Shown here piece after piece: positions 7,747-16,548 of a stretch of 64,000 bases of DNA (position 1 is its first letter; every line of letters begins with the position of its first letter). This DNA comes from Pseudomonas fluorescens HK44 (lineage in GTDB: Bacteria > Pseudomonadota > Gammaproteobacteria > Pseudomonadales > Pseudomonadaceae), in contig NZ_AFOY02000015.1 of the NCBI RefSeq assembly GCF_000217955.3, positions 1,240,001 through 1,304,000 on the forward strand. Reading direction: 5' to 3'. The position numbers were made by a program, and so were the translations under genes. A model generated the notes under the pieces. That model was not told the DNA's origin and did no database searches. It worked only from the letters and a program-made list of their open reading frames with translations.

Positions 7747-9153
7747 TTAAAACGGCCCCCATTTTATTTCCACGGCGATGATCAGCACGACCACGCAGAT
7801 CGCCATCCAGACAGCAATCAGTGGCGCGACAAATCTCACCCACTTTCCGAATGGTATTCCTGCCACAGCAAGAACCCCCATCAGAACTCCGGATGTCGGA
7901 TTTATACAGTTAACGATACCTTCACCAAACAAGACCGCATGCACAACTACTTGCCGCGTCAGCCCAATCATGTCGCCGATAGGGACATAGATAGGTATAA
8001 GCAACGCCGACTCACCAGAGCCTGAGGAAATCGCGAAATGCATCAAAGCCGCACTAAAATACATGCCTACCGCTGCCATCGCAGGATGTAGTGGGGCTAA
8101 TAAATCCGCCAGGCATCCGACAATGGGGTCAAGAATTTTGCCGTTATCCAGGACGATCGATATCGCACGTGCCATGCCGACAATAAGTGCCCCAGATACA
8201 ATCCGGGAACAACCGCCAAGAAAGCTGTTGGCAATTTCAGACGCCGAGAGCTTGCCGATCATTCCCGCAACAATAGCCATGAATACAAACATGGCTGTCA
8301 TTTCAACTTCGCCCCATTTCAGGGTCATGGCACCATAGATGAAAGTGACCAAGGAAAGCGATGCGAAAGCCAGAATAATCCAGTGTCGGGTTGTCGCTTT
8401 CGAATCCTGCCCCGATGCCTCGATAACTTCAGGGCGCTTTTCTCCGCTTTTTCGACAAGTCCGCATATAAACCGTCAAAAAAACAATACATGCCAGGATA
8501 AAAAGAGCTGAAGTAATCCCGCGCAACCCAAAGCCAGAAAACAGCGGCAGTTGTGCCAGTCTCTGAGTAAGCCCGGTTGTCACTGGGTTGGTAAGCGCCA
8601 CATTGAAACCAGAGGCACACGTCAGGTAAACCAGTGACACCCCGAAGATGGGATTCAAACCCAGGGATTTAGCCACCAGCAGACCAATCGGGACGAAAGC
8701 AACAACCGCATTGACCACAACTCCCGTTGTCCCGAGCGCCCCAAAGATCAAGCCAAATATAATAACGATCAAAAAATCATTAAGTTTTGTACTGTTTGCT
8801 ATTCCATTTAACGCTTGATGAATAGCTCCGGTGCTCTCAAGTACAGCCAAAGCGCCGCCCGTAAACAGGATCAGGAAAATGATCGGTGCCGAGTTTTGCA
8901 AGCCTGTGGCTATCGCGGTGAAAATCCCTAGTGGATGAACGCCATTTTGGGCAACCGGATGAAGACTTCCCGAGATGACAAATGAAATACCACCGCGCAT
9001 TTCACGATCAAAAACTCCCGCCGGAATTACCCAGGTTGCAATAGCGGCAACCACCAAGATGATGAACAGAAAAACATAGGGACTCTTGGTTTCTTGCTTT
9101 GTGCATTTGGAGGCGCTGCTTGTTTCCTCAAGGGCCGTTTTTGTATTTATCAT
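7747..9153 (-). CDS. YfcC/DcuC-type inner-membrane transporter
   Basis: A 468-residue protein with about 12 hydrophobic segments, the first at residues 26-46. It matches the C4-dicarboxylate anaerobic carrier-like (YfcC) family: WVIPAGVFDRE near the N-terminus, FGALGTTGVVVNAVVAFVPIG, the ISSGSGESALLIPIYVP loop and the INPTSGVLMGVLAVAG loop. YfcC-type proteins are thought to move amino acids, peptides or carboxylates, but the substrate is unknown. GAGGAAAAGG precedes the ATG. It lies 29 bases after an M20 peptidase gene and 94 bases before a porin gene on the same strand, which suggests that it imports the peptidase substrate. Confidence 0.85.
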   Translation of the reverse strand: MINTKTALEETSSASKCTKQETKSPYVFLFIILVVAAIATWVIPAGVFDREMRGGISFVISGSLHPVAQNGVHPLGIFTAIATGLQNSAPIIFLILFTGGALAVLESTGAIHQALNGIANSTKLNDFLIVIIFGLIFGALGTTGVVVNAVVAFVPIGLLVAKSLGLNPIFGVSLVYLTCASGFNVALTNPVTTGLTQRLAQLPLFSGFGLRGITSALFILACIVFLTVYMRTCRKSGEKRPEVIEASGQDSKATTRHWIILAFASLSLVTFIYGAMTLKWGEVEMTAMFVFMAIVAGMIGKLSASEIANSFLGGCSRIVSGALIVGMARAISIVLDNGKILDPIVGCLADLLAPLHPAMAAVGMYFSAALMHFAISSGSGESALLIPIYVPIGDMIGLTRQVVVHAVLFGEGIVNCINPTSGVLMGVLAVAGIPFGKWVRFVAPLIAVWMAICVVVLIIAVEIKWGPF

Positions 9154-9182
9154 AGCCTTTTCCTCAAATTATCCTGGTAGAT

Positions 9183-10307
9183 TCAAAATCTCTGGATCAG
9201 CTCCGCAAGAAGTGCAGCCCGTACTGGCAAGTCCGAGATAATGATGTGTTCATAAATTGCATGTGGCCCGACACCGGTGGCTCCAAGTCCATCTAGCGTG
9301 GGTACGCCAACTGCGGAGGTAAAGTTGCCATCACTTCCCCCGCCCACCGAGGCACCTTCAATTTGAATACCGAGTGCGTTTGCTGCCTCTTGGGCAACAG
9401 AAAAAAGCGCCTGGTTTGCAGGCGTATATTCAAGTGGTGGCCGAATCAGGCCGCCAGTTACAGAAATCTGCGCACCGACCAGGCATGGCTTCATTTCTTT
9501 AACCAACGATTCGATACGCCGAGCCTCTGACACACTGCTGACGCGCAAATCGACGTTCAACTCGGCGCTGTCTGCAACAACATTCGTCCGCTGGCCACCC
9601 TTCGCGATCCCCACATTCAGTGTTGTTCCCAACTCAGGGGCATTCAGGCCATGGAGAAACAGGATCTGCTCGGCCATCTCATGCACTGCACTTACCCCGT
9701 CCTCCGGATTGTTGCCGGCGTGGGCTGCACGACCCTTGATCTTGATGTCGAAACGTCCTGTTCCTTTGCGCTCGGTCTTGAGCGCATGGGTATGTGAGGT
9801 AGCCGGTTCGACAACAAGTACCTGCTCACACAATATCGCTTCACTTTCGATCCACTCCCGAGAACTCGGACTGCCGAGTTCTTCATCGCTCGAGCATAAA
9901 AAGCGGATCTCCCGGTCCTTGAGCAAGTCTAGATCAATGAGGGCCTTGGTCGCCCAAATGGCCTGAACAAGCCCGGCCTTCATGTCCAAAACGCCTGGGC
10001 CGTATAACTTGCCGTCCTCCACCTTTATTGGCAGACGCCCAATATCCCAGACAGTGTCAAAGTGCCCGAGGATAGCCGTGCGCCTTGAACCTTGACCGAC
10101 CGTGAAAACGAGATGGTCACCGTACTCGTCACGCGGAACAATCTCTGCGGTAGCGCCGATACGCCGCACCATGATTTCCTGAAGCACTTCACCGCAGGCA
10201 TCAACCGCCCGTTTATCTGTAGAGGGTGACTCCGCACTGACAAGTAGCCTTAGATCGGCGAGAAGACTGTCGGAATGCCGGTGGAGGTACTCTTGCACGA
10301 TACTCAT
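9183..10307 (-). CDS. M20-family metallopeptidase (carboxypeptidase G2-like)
   Basis: A 374-residue cytoplasmic enzyme without signal peptide. Zinc-site residues of the M20 family are present: His82 and Asp84 in GHFDTVW, the bridging Asp108 in GPGVLDMK, Glu142-Glu143 in SSDEELGS, a later acidic ligand around VVEPATS and a C-terminal His in GVGPHAIYEH. The lid/dimerisation domain (about 185-295) has GRAAHAGNNPEDGVSA. The closest known type is glutamate carboxypeptidase/CPG2, which hydrolyses C-terminal glutamate from acyl or peptide substrates; here it appears intracellular and coupled to the transporter downstream. The gene is divergent from an IS-interrupted lysR gene, its probable regulator. 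Confidence 0.88.
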   Translation of the reverse strand: MSIVQEYLHRHSDSLLADLRLLVSAESPSTDKRAVDACGEVLQEIMVRRIGATAEIVPRDEYGDHLVFTVGQGSRRTAILGHFDTVWDIGRLPIKVEDGKLYGPGVLDMKAGLVQAIWATKALIDLDLLKDREIRFLCSSDEELGSPSSREWIESEAILCEQVLVVEPATSHTHALKTERKGTGRFDIKIKGRAAHAGNNPEDGVSAVHEMAEQILFLHGLNAPELGTTLNVGIAKGGQRTNVVADSAELNVDLRVSSVSEARRIESLVKEMKPCLVGAQISVTGGLIRPPLEYTPANQALFSVAQEAANALGIQIEGASVGGGSDGNFTSAVGVPTLDGLGATGVGPHAIYEHIIISDLPVRAALLAELIQRF

Positions 10308-10388
10308 GTTTTTGGCCTGTCATGCGCTAATGAAGCCTGAGTATGGAATGCCTCCATGGCTTGAAAAATACGAAGCGCGCCACTAAAT

Positions 10389-10407
10389 TGTTGCCCTCAG
10401 GTCAACA
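10389..10407. promoter_or_regulatory. Candidate LysR operator
   Basis: TGTTG and CAACA form an inverted repeat separated by nine bases, in the 126-bp gap between the divergent peptidase and lysR genes. This fits the dyad with T-N11-A spacing usual for LysR boxes. Inferred from position and symmetry only. Confidence 0.4.
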
Positions 10408-11127
10408 GTTGGCTGCCACCGTAGGGCTTAGAAATGGACAACGAACTCCAGGAAAAACGTCTGGGCTATCTCCACGAGGTTGGGCTTCAAGGAGGTATTC
10501 GCAAGGCAGCCGACGTACTTAACGTCAATCCCTCCGTGATCAGCCGTCAGGTTGCGCTCCTCGAACGCAGCTTGCACCTACCGCTACTTGAACGTCGTGG
10601 ACGAAACGTGGTGCTGACGGAGGCCGGGAAGCTCCTTTCAGATCATTTCTCGGAAACTCAAGAACGCCGAGAGGCGCTAACCAAGCACTTGAATGACCTT
10701 CGATATATGCGGGGCGGAACGGTAAACCTTCGTATCGGGCCGGGTATGGTTGCAAACTTTGTGGCCAACGAGTTACGTGAGTTCTCCAAAGTCTACCCGG
10801 ACGTTTTTGTAGACATCAGTTCAGGCGACATGAGCGCTACGCTGATGATGCTCGTACGTGGGGAAGTAGATATGGCTTTATCCTTCGGCCCTATCGATAA
10901 CGTTTCTCTTCAACGACGCAGCTTTATCAGAGGCCCCATTTGCGCCATCGTTCCCGATGATGTCGGCGCTGATTGAAAACTGACCCACCCTGCCGATTGA
11001 AATTGACCCAGGGCGGATTGCTGATTTGGCATCAGCAATTGTGGATAAGCTTAGCAGTCGTGTCCCGGTGGAAAAGGCATTAAGCCCCACCGCATGTGGG
11101 CATGCGGCAGGGTATTTTCGGTGCGGA

Positions 11128-11946
11128 TCAAAACAACTCATCGTCCTCGGCACCATCCTCGTCTTTGCGCTTTCGTTCACGTGATTTGATCTTCGTCTGG
11201 GCGACCAAGCTGCTGTGTTGCAGGCGGTAGGACTCGTTGCCCGTTTCGACGATGTGGCAGTGGTGTGTCAGCCGATCCAGCAACGCCGTGGTCATCTTGG
11301 CGTCACCAAACACACTCGACCATTCCGAGAAGCTGAGGTTGGTGGTGATCACCACGCTGGTGTGCTCGTACAGCTTGGACAGCAAGTGAAATAACAGGGC
11401 ACCACCGCTCTGACTGAAAGGCAAATACCCCAGTTCATCGAGTATCACCAGGTCTGTGCGTAACAGCCCTTGAGCGATGCGGCCCGTCTTGCCGTCGTAC
11501 TTTTCGCGCTCCAGCAGATTGACCAGATCCACCGTGGAGTAGAAGCGCACGCGTTTGTGATGTGTCGTGATCCCGGACACGGCCAAGGCGGTGGCGAGGT
11601 GTGTTTTGCCTGTTCCAGGCCCGCCGATGAATACGACATTCTGCGCGGTATCGGTGAACTCCAGGTTGGACAGATCCCTGACCAAGCGAGCGTCTGCGCT
11701 GGAAGCGCTAAAGTCGAAGCCGGCCAAATCACGATGCATGGGGAGTTTGGCCATGTTCATCTGGTGGTTCACTGAGCGCACCGCTCGATCCGCATGTTCT
11801 TGTTGGAGAAGATGCTCAAGTAGCCATTTCGACGAGGTCGTTGAGGCTTCGCCTTGCGAGGCCAGTTCTTCCCAGGCGCTGGCCATGCCATGCAGACGCA
11901 GTTCTTTGAGTTCCGCCATAAGATCACGCATTGCGAGTCTCCTCAT
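11128..11946 (-). CDS. istB: IS21-family helper ATPase IstB
   Basis: A 272-residue AAA+ ATPase, slightly longer than the usual 250 or so because of a charged tail (KSRERKRKDEDGAEDDELF). Walker A is FIGGPGTGKTHLATAL (about residues 106-121) and Walker B is LVILDELGYLPFSQ. IstB assembles on target DNA and stimulates the IstA transposase. The gene starts 23 bases inside the end of istA in another frame, the arrangement that usually gives translational coupling. Confidence 0.93.
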   Translation of the reverse strand: MRRLAMRDLMAELKELRLHGMASAWEELASQGEASTTSSKWLLEHLLQQEHADRAVRSVNHQMNMAKLPMHRDLAGFDFSASSADARLVRDLSNLEFTDTAQNVVFIGGPGTGKTHLATALAVSGITTHHKRVRFYSTVDLVNLLEREKYDGKTGRIAQGLLRTDLVILDELGYLPFSQSGGALLFHLLSKLYEHTSVVITTNLSFSEWSSVFGDAKMTTALLDRLTHHCHIVETGNESYRLQHSSLVAQTKIKSRERKRKDEDGAEDDELF

Positions 11947-13432
11947 CGGTGGTACGGAGCCGGTCGTAGCGTGCCGTATTGGCGACAGGCGCTATCTTGA
12001 GTTGCAGGCTGGTTTCGGCGGACGGAGGGGCTGCTGTCGATGTCAGTCGAGCCAGGACATTCAGGATGTGGTCAGCACTCAAGCTGCCTGATTCAAGTAC
12101 CAACTCCACAGCCACCAACACGGCATCGAGCCCGGCGATGGGGACAGCCGCCAGTACCTGCGTCATGATTCGATCACCATTGGTGTGACGCCTCAGACCG
12201 CGTTTTAGCAGTTGCAAAGGCTTCGGCAGATCAGCAAACGGAGCGCCATTGCGCAGCGCTCCGGGCTTGCGCTCGATAAGCGGGATGTAATGCTGCCAGT
12301 CGAAACTGACCTGATCTCGATCAAACAGGCGCTCGTGACTGGCAATCGTCGTTTCATCGGCGATGACAACCACCCGAGAAGGATACAGACGGCTGCTGAC
12401 CCATTGGCCGACCCGCTCACACGGCACCGAATAGCGATTTCGCGCCACGCTGATCAGACAGGTGCTGGAGACCCGAACGGTGCGCTCGACGTAGCCATCA
12501 AAGGCAGTCGGCATGGGCATCATTTCCACCCGTTCCAGTTCCAGGACGTCCGCCACGGTCAGCCCGTTGTACTGCGGGTGCACCAGTTCGTCCCAGAGCG
12601 CACGGCAGCGTTGGCCGAGCCAGGCATTCAATTCCTCGAAGGTGTGGAACATGCAGTTTTGAGCATCGAGCCAGATGCGCCGTCGGCTGTCTTGGACGTT
12701 CTTTTCAACGATGCCTTTTTCCCAGCCGGAGGCCACGTTGCAGAAGTCCGGGTCGAACAGGTAGTGCGCGCACATCACGGCAAACCGGGCATTGACCGTG
12801 CGCCCCTTACCCTTGTTGACCTTGTCGACAGCGGTCTTCATGTTGTCGTAGATGCCGCGACGCGGCACCCCACCTAACGCGCCAAACGAGCGGGTATGGG
12901 CATCGAACAACATCTCGTGGCCTTGGCTGGGATACGCAACCAACCAAAATGCGCGACTGGCGCACAGCTTCATATGGGAGACCTGGATGCGTCGGAACAG
13001 GCCGCCGATCAGCAGACCTTCTTCGCTCCAGTCGAATTGAAAGGCCTCCCCGAGTGCAAAGGTCAGCGGCACAAAGGCCCGTAAAGACTTGCCTTGCTCG
13101 CCGCGCCACGAGCGTATGAAGGCGGTGAGCTGGCTGTAGCCGCCGTCGTACCCCTCGGCCTTGATCTGTTCGAAGAGTGCTTTGGCACTTCTGCGATTGT
13201 GCTTTGCCCGAAACGAATCGGCCTTGAGCGCCTGCTCCAGCGTCTCGTGAAATGGACTGAGTTTGTTGAAGGTTGCGCACCGTTGGTACGCCGGCTGGGT
13301 GGCTTCGGGTGCTCTGACCCATTTTCGGATGGTGTTTCTCGACAGCCCGGTACGCTTGGCTATCTGGTGCAGCGAGAGCTTGTCGCGGAAGTACATCCGC
13401 CGGATTTTTCCCAACATTTCCATGCTGATCAC
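11924..13432 (-). CDS. istA: IS21-family transposase IstA
   Basis: A 502-residue transposase of normal length. The N-terminus has a helix-turn-helix (LSLHQIAKRTGLSRNTIRKWVRAPE, residues 19-43). The DDE integrase-like core starts with FQFDWSEEGLLIGG (first Asp), continues with FGALGGVPRRGIYDNMKTAV (second Asp) and has the Glu in WEKGIVEKNVQDSRRRIW. The C-terminal region with YSVPCERVGQWVS is typical of the ISPpu/ISPsy-like branch. It overlaps istB and appears functional. Confidence 0.93.
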   Translation of the reverse strand: MISMEMLGKIRRMYFRDKLSLHQIAKRTGLSRNTIRKWVRAPEATQPAYQRCATFNKLSPFHETLEQALKADSFRAKHNRRSAKALFEQIKAEGYDGGYSQLTAFIRSWRGEQGKSLRAFVPLTFALGEAFQFDWSEEGLLIGGLFRRIQVSHMKLCASRAFWLVAYPSQGHEMLFDAHTRSFGALGGVPRRGIYDNMKTAVDKVNKGKGRTVNARFAVMCAHYLFDPDFCNVASGWEKGIVEKNVQDSRRRIWLDAQNCMFHTFEELNAWLGQRCRALWDELVHPQYNGLTVADVLELERVEMMPMPTAFDGYVERTVRVSSTCLISVARNRYSVPCERVGQWVSSRLYPSRVVVIADETTIASHERLFDRDQVSFDWQHYIPLIERKPGALRNGAPFADLPKPLQLLKRGLRRHTNGDRIMTQVLAAVPIAGLDAVLVAVELVLESGSLSADHILNVLARLTSTAAPPSAETSLQLKIAPVANTARYDRLRTTDEETRNA

Positions 13433-13942
13433 CCTGTGTTCTCCTGCTCGGAAAGCGAGCAGAAGCAGTTGAACACCTGGGTCAGTTTTCAGTCGGCAGA
13501 ACAGCCTTTACTGGGTCAGTTTTCGGTCAGCGGCAACACCGATGATCATCCATTGAAAGACTTCACCAGCATTCCCATAAAAGAGCTGGCACACCATAGG
13601 CTCATAGCGCTGACAAATACGTACGGCATACAACGCTATATCAATAAGATGTTCGAGTCCGAAAACGTGGCTTTCACCCCTGCATATCGCTGTAACCAGC
13701 AGTCAGTCGCGATAGCCTTATGCCAAGCCGGCCTTGGGGTAGGTTTCATGACAGCTCAATCACTTGGGCAACAAGGTGGGAATTCAAAGCTTTTAGCTAT
13801 ACCACTTGATCACCCGATCGCGAGGGAATCACAGTGTCATATTCTGCGCAGCTCAGATCGCCGACTACACCCCGCCTCTGAACATCTATGGTGGTTACTC
13901 GTAAACCACCTGGAAAGGACTCAAAACGAAGGGGCTATATAA

Positions 13943-14330
13943 ACCTTTTCTTCGCGGTATCGTAGACGTTCTGAGGTGCCTCGGCAGGCCGAACTTCTAC
14001 CCAACAAGAACGACATGACGAAAGAAATCGTCATCCATTCCACTCCCACACGCCCATAGGCAAGGCGTTTCGAGGAGCCTTTAACATCACCATCTCAGCG
14101 GCAATGGGGTGAATTGCCCGTACCTGCTTCAGGGTTCCCAATGGGAGTATCCATTCGATGATGCCCTGGAAATGGCGGAACAGACGGAAGTTTGACCATC
14201 CTTCGCGACGGTCGATGCTAGACCGTCGCTATCCGACCCAGGCTGTGTGAAAACGCGCGAAATACGTCAAAACCGGTGAGTCGCGAGGGTTGCCTGTGGA
14301 ATCAGCGGGCAGAAGCGCGAATTACCTGAG
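13943..14330. other. Intergenic stretch with hairpin and possible IS-end remnant
   Basis: No gene is supported between the lysR remnant and the GntR gene. Besides the hairpin annotated at 14205-14229, the run CAGGCTGTGTGAAAACGC near 14240-14257 resembles the terminal sequence of some IS elements, but no partner end was found. Confidence 0.35.
14205..14229. terminator. Strong hairpin, possible terminator
   Basis: GCGACGGTC and GACCGTCGC form a perfect 9-bp stem with a seven-base loop. There is no T-run on either side, so it is terminator-like only; it lies between two convergent transcription units (lysR, plus; gntR, minus). Confidence 0.45.
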
Positions 14331-15077
14331 TCAGCTACATAGATGATCGTAATGCCGTTTGGGTATCTGGTTATCCAGAGAAATACGGACTGCGTCATGA
14401 CGCCAGAACTCGCGATCGCAATCGAGAATCCGTCCATGTTGGTCATAGTTGATGCGAATGATCATTAGCAGTGGACTGCCTTCTGGCAGATTGAGATGAC
14501 GTGCCACGCTGGCATGCGCCGCGGTCGGGTATATATCAAAAGTGGCCCGGCCGCATTGGATGTCATATTGCTCTCGATAAATCGATGTCAGCGACTGTGT
14601 CAGATCCAGCTTCAATATGTCTGGGACAAATTCCGGTTTCAGATAATGTTCTACAAACATGACGACGCGCCCATCGACATAACGTAGGCGTCGTATGCAG
14701 TGCAGCATGCTTGACGGCTGCAGCGCCATCTTCAGGCATAACTCCGGGGTCGCCGATTCCGTACTGGTCGAAATCACCTGTGTGGCAGCCTTGCGACCCT
14801 GACTTTCGACCATCTGGTGGAACAGTGAACTTGTGAAAGGGTTGTACTCAAGTCGCGGAGGGGTCACAAACCAACCGCGTCTGCTTTCCCGATAGATCGA
14901 TCCTTCTGCCTCCATTCTTTGCAGTGCTTCCCTGAGCGTGACGCGCGTTGTGGAAAACATCTCACTCAGTATTCGCTCGGAAGGGAGTTTGCTTCCAGAC
15001 GCCAGCGTGCCATTGAGGATTTGCGCGGCCAACGCGTGATGGATGCTGGCAGCCTGGGTGGTGGTTTTTTTTGTCAC
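14331..15077 (-). CDS. GntR/HutC-family regulator with UTRA domain
   Basis: A 248-residue repressor-like protein. Residues about 10-75 form the GntR winged helix-turn-helix (GSKLPSERILSEMFSTTRVTLREALQRMEAEG, then a wing). Residues about 95-240 form a UTRA ligand-binding domain (LHCIRRLRYVDGRVVMFVEHYL, FDIYPTAAHASVARHLNLPEGSPLLMIIRINYDQ). UTRA regulators usually sense phosphorylated sugars, amino acids or phosphonates. The gene is divergent from an ABC transporter operon and the shared 240-bp region holds a dre-like palindrome (15294-15305), so local repression relieved by a transported or derived ligand is inferred. Confidence 0.88.
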   Translation of the reverse strand: MTKKTTTQAASIHHALAAQILNGTLASGSKLPSERILSEMFSTTRVTLREALQRMEAEGSIYRESRRGWFVTPPRLEYNPFTSSLFHQMVESQGRKAATQVISTSTESATPELCLKMALQPSSMLHCIRRLRYVDGRVVMFVEHYLKPEFVPDILKLDLTQSLTSIYREQYDIQCGRATFDIYPTAAHASVARHLNLPEGSPLLMIIRINYDQHGRILDCDREFWRHDAVRISLDNQIPKRHYDHLCS

Positions 15078-15293
15078 GGTGATGGTCTGGTTGATTTTTG
15101 AGCGCCGATATTATCCCAGTTCAGGATTTCATTTCCTTTACGATGCACTCAACTGACGCAATTTGCGCCGAAAATTCATGACGGTGGCGTCTTCGGGATC
15201 ACAGTGTTGAGCGTAAGCCGCGAAAATTGACGCGTCCCAAAGTGTCACATTACGGTCATTTCTTGTGGGTAGCATCCAGTTTCCGCCCAAATC

Positions 15294-15305
15294 TGGTCTA
15301 TACCA
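15294..15305. promoter_or_regulatory. dre-like GntR/UTRA operator
   Basis: The sequence TGGTCTATACCA is close to the TGGTCTAGACCA core bound by the HutC-subfamily regulators DasR and NagR. It lies 13 bases before the binding-protein start codon and about 220 bases from the gntR start, so binding should block the transporter operon. Inferred from sequence match and position. Confidence 0.6.
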
Positions 15306-15317
15306 CACGGCTAAATC

Positions 15318-16373
15318 ATGAAAAAAATGCTGATTACGAGTTTGCTTTCAAGTGCCTTGTCGATTGCAGTTCCTGGTGCGTACGCGCAGCCGGACCTGGA
15401 TGCTTTGATCTCCGCAGCCAAAAAAGAAGGCGCGGTCAATAGCCTGGGGATGCCGGATAACTGGGCGAACTGGAAAGATACCTGGGCCGAGATCACGCAA
15501 AAATATGGCCTGGTGCACCTGGACACCGACATGAGTTCTGGGCAGGAAATCGCCAAATTCGAAGCTGAAAAATCCAATGCATCGGGTGACATCGGTGACG
15601 TTGGCCAGTCTTTCGGCCCGATTGCCGTCAAGAAGGGTGTAACCCAAGCCTACAAGCCGACCAACTGGGATGATATTCCGGCTTGGGCCAAAGACGAAAA
15701 CGGCCATTGGGTAGTGGCTTACAGCGGGACCATTTCATTCATCAGCAACAACAAGCTGGTCAAGAATCCGCCAAAGACATGGGGCGATTTGCTCAAAGGC
15801 AACTATAAAGTGACCGTTGGCGAAGTGGGTGTTTCGGCGCAGGCCAACAGTGCACTGCTGGCAGCGGCGATTGCCAATGGCGGCAACGAAAAGAACCTGC
15901 AACCTGCGTACAAGTTATTTGCCGAACTGGCTAAACAAGGCCGGCTTTCCATGACCGATGCGAGTATCGCCAACATGGAAAAAGGTGAAGTGGAAGTCGC
16001 ACTGTTATGGGACTTCACCTCATTGGGCTACCGCGACAAGATCGATCCATCCCTGTTCACGGTATCTATTCCCGAAGATGGTAGCGTGAGTGCCGGCTAT
16101 TCAACACTGATCAACAAATACGCGCAGCATCCGAACGCCGCCAAGCTGGTGCGTGAATACATCTTCAGCGATGCCGGCCAGATTAACCTGGCGCGCGGAT
16201 TCGCACGTCCGATTCGTAGCAACGTCGTCCTGCCACAGGATGTAAAGGACAAGATGTTGTCTGCTGAGCAATATAGCAACGCCAAACCAATCCAGGACTT
16301 CGTGGCCTGGGAGGCGACTACCAAGGCCATACCGCGGCAGTGGCAAGAGCAAGTCATGATTTATAACAAGTAA
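15318..16373 (+). CDS. ABC transporter periplasmic binding protein (family 1)
   Basis: A 351-residue protein with a clear signal peptide (SIAVPGAYAQ/PDLD). The mature domain has the two-lobe pattern of PotD/Fe3+/aminoethylphosphonate-type binding proteins: ALISAAKKEGAVNSLGMPDNW, FEAEKSNASGDIGDVGQSFGP, VAYSGTISFISNNKLVKNPPKTWGDLL and the hinge-region GEVEVALLWDFTSLG. It opens an operon with two permeases, an ATPase and two cytoplasmic enzymes. The ligand cannot be read from sequence; the downstream phosphatase and the UTRA regulator favour a phosphorylated compound. The ribosome binding site is weak; a second Met lies three codons in. Confidence 0.85.
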   Translation: MKKMLITSLLSSALSIAVPGAYAQPDLDALISAAKKEGAVNSLGMPDNWANWKDTWAEITQKYGLVHLDTDMSSGQEIAKFEAEKSNASGDIGDVGQSFGPIAVKKGVTQAYKPTNWDDIPAWAKDENGHWVVAYSGTISFISNNKLVKNPPKTWGDLLKGNYKVTVGEVGVSAQANSALLAAAIANGGNEKNLQPAYKLFAELAKQGRLSMTDASIANMEKGEVEVALLWDFTSLGYRDKIDPSLFTVSIPEDGSVSAGYSTLINKYAQHPNAAKLVREYIFSDAGQINLARGFARPIRSNVVLPQDVKDKMLSAEQYSNAKPIQDFVAWEATTKAIPRQWQEQVMIYNK

Positions 16374-16548
16374 TTCCAGCAGCGTTAGGCCACCTCTACA
16401 AACCACTGCACGAACTTGGGTCGTTCACTACGGTTTTTAGAGGTGACCATGAGAATAGTGTTCGGGGCATTGGCCGCACTAAAGCTTTACTGCAGCGGTG
16501 CCCCGCTATCACTTATCAAAAACCAGCGAACACGGAATTACTAGCCGT

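Larger units (their letters stand above)
10968..13530 (-). mobile_element. IS21-family insertion sequence, complete
   Basis: A 2563-bp element. The ends (GCTGATTGAAAACTGACCCA at the left; CTGACCGAAAACTGACCCAG reading inward from the right) are inverted repeats, and a second internal copy of the GACTGAAAACTGACCC-type motif lies near each end, as is usual for IS21. CGGC at 10964-10967 and 13531-13534 is the likely target duplication; the exact edge is ambiguous by one or two bases. Genes istA and istB are both intact and overlap. Confidence 0.88.
10434..13942 (+). pseudogene. LysR-family regulator interrupted by IS21-family element
   Basis: The N-terminal part (10434-10967) carries the LysR helix-turn-helix (GIRKAADVLNVNPSVISRQVALLERSL, residues 20-46) and the start of the effector domain. 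The C-terminal part (13535-13942) continues GNTDDHPLKDFTSIPIKEL and contains CQAGLGVGFM. An IS21-family element separates them. Taking out the IS and one CGGC copy joins VPDDVG to NTDDHP in frame and restores a 313-residue protein of normal LysR length. The intact gene would have regulated the divergent peptidase-transporter-porin genes. The interrupted product keeps the DNA-binding domain but lacks most of the effector domain, ending six bases into the IS. Confidence 0.9.

Noticed and set aside
12212..12877. 221-codon plus-strand frame within istA
   Set aside because: Antisense to the IS21 transposase; no domain or start signal.
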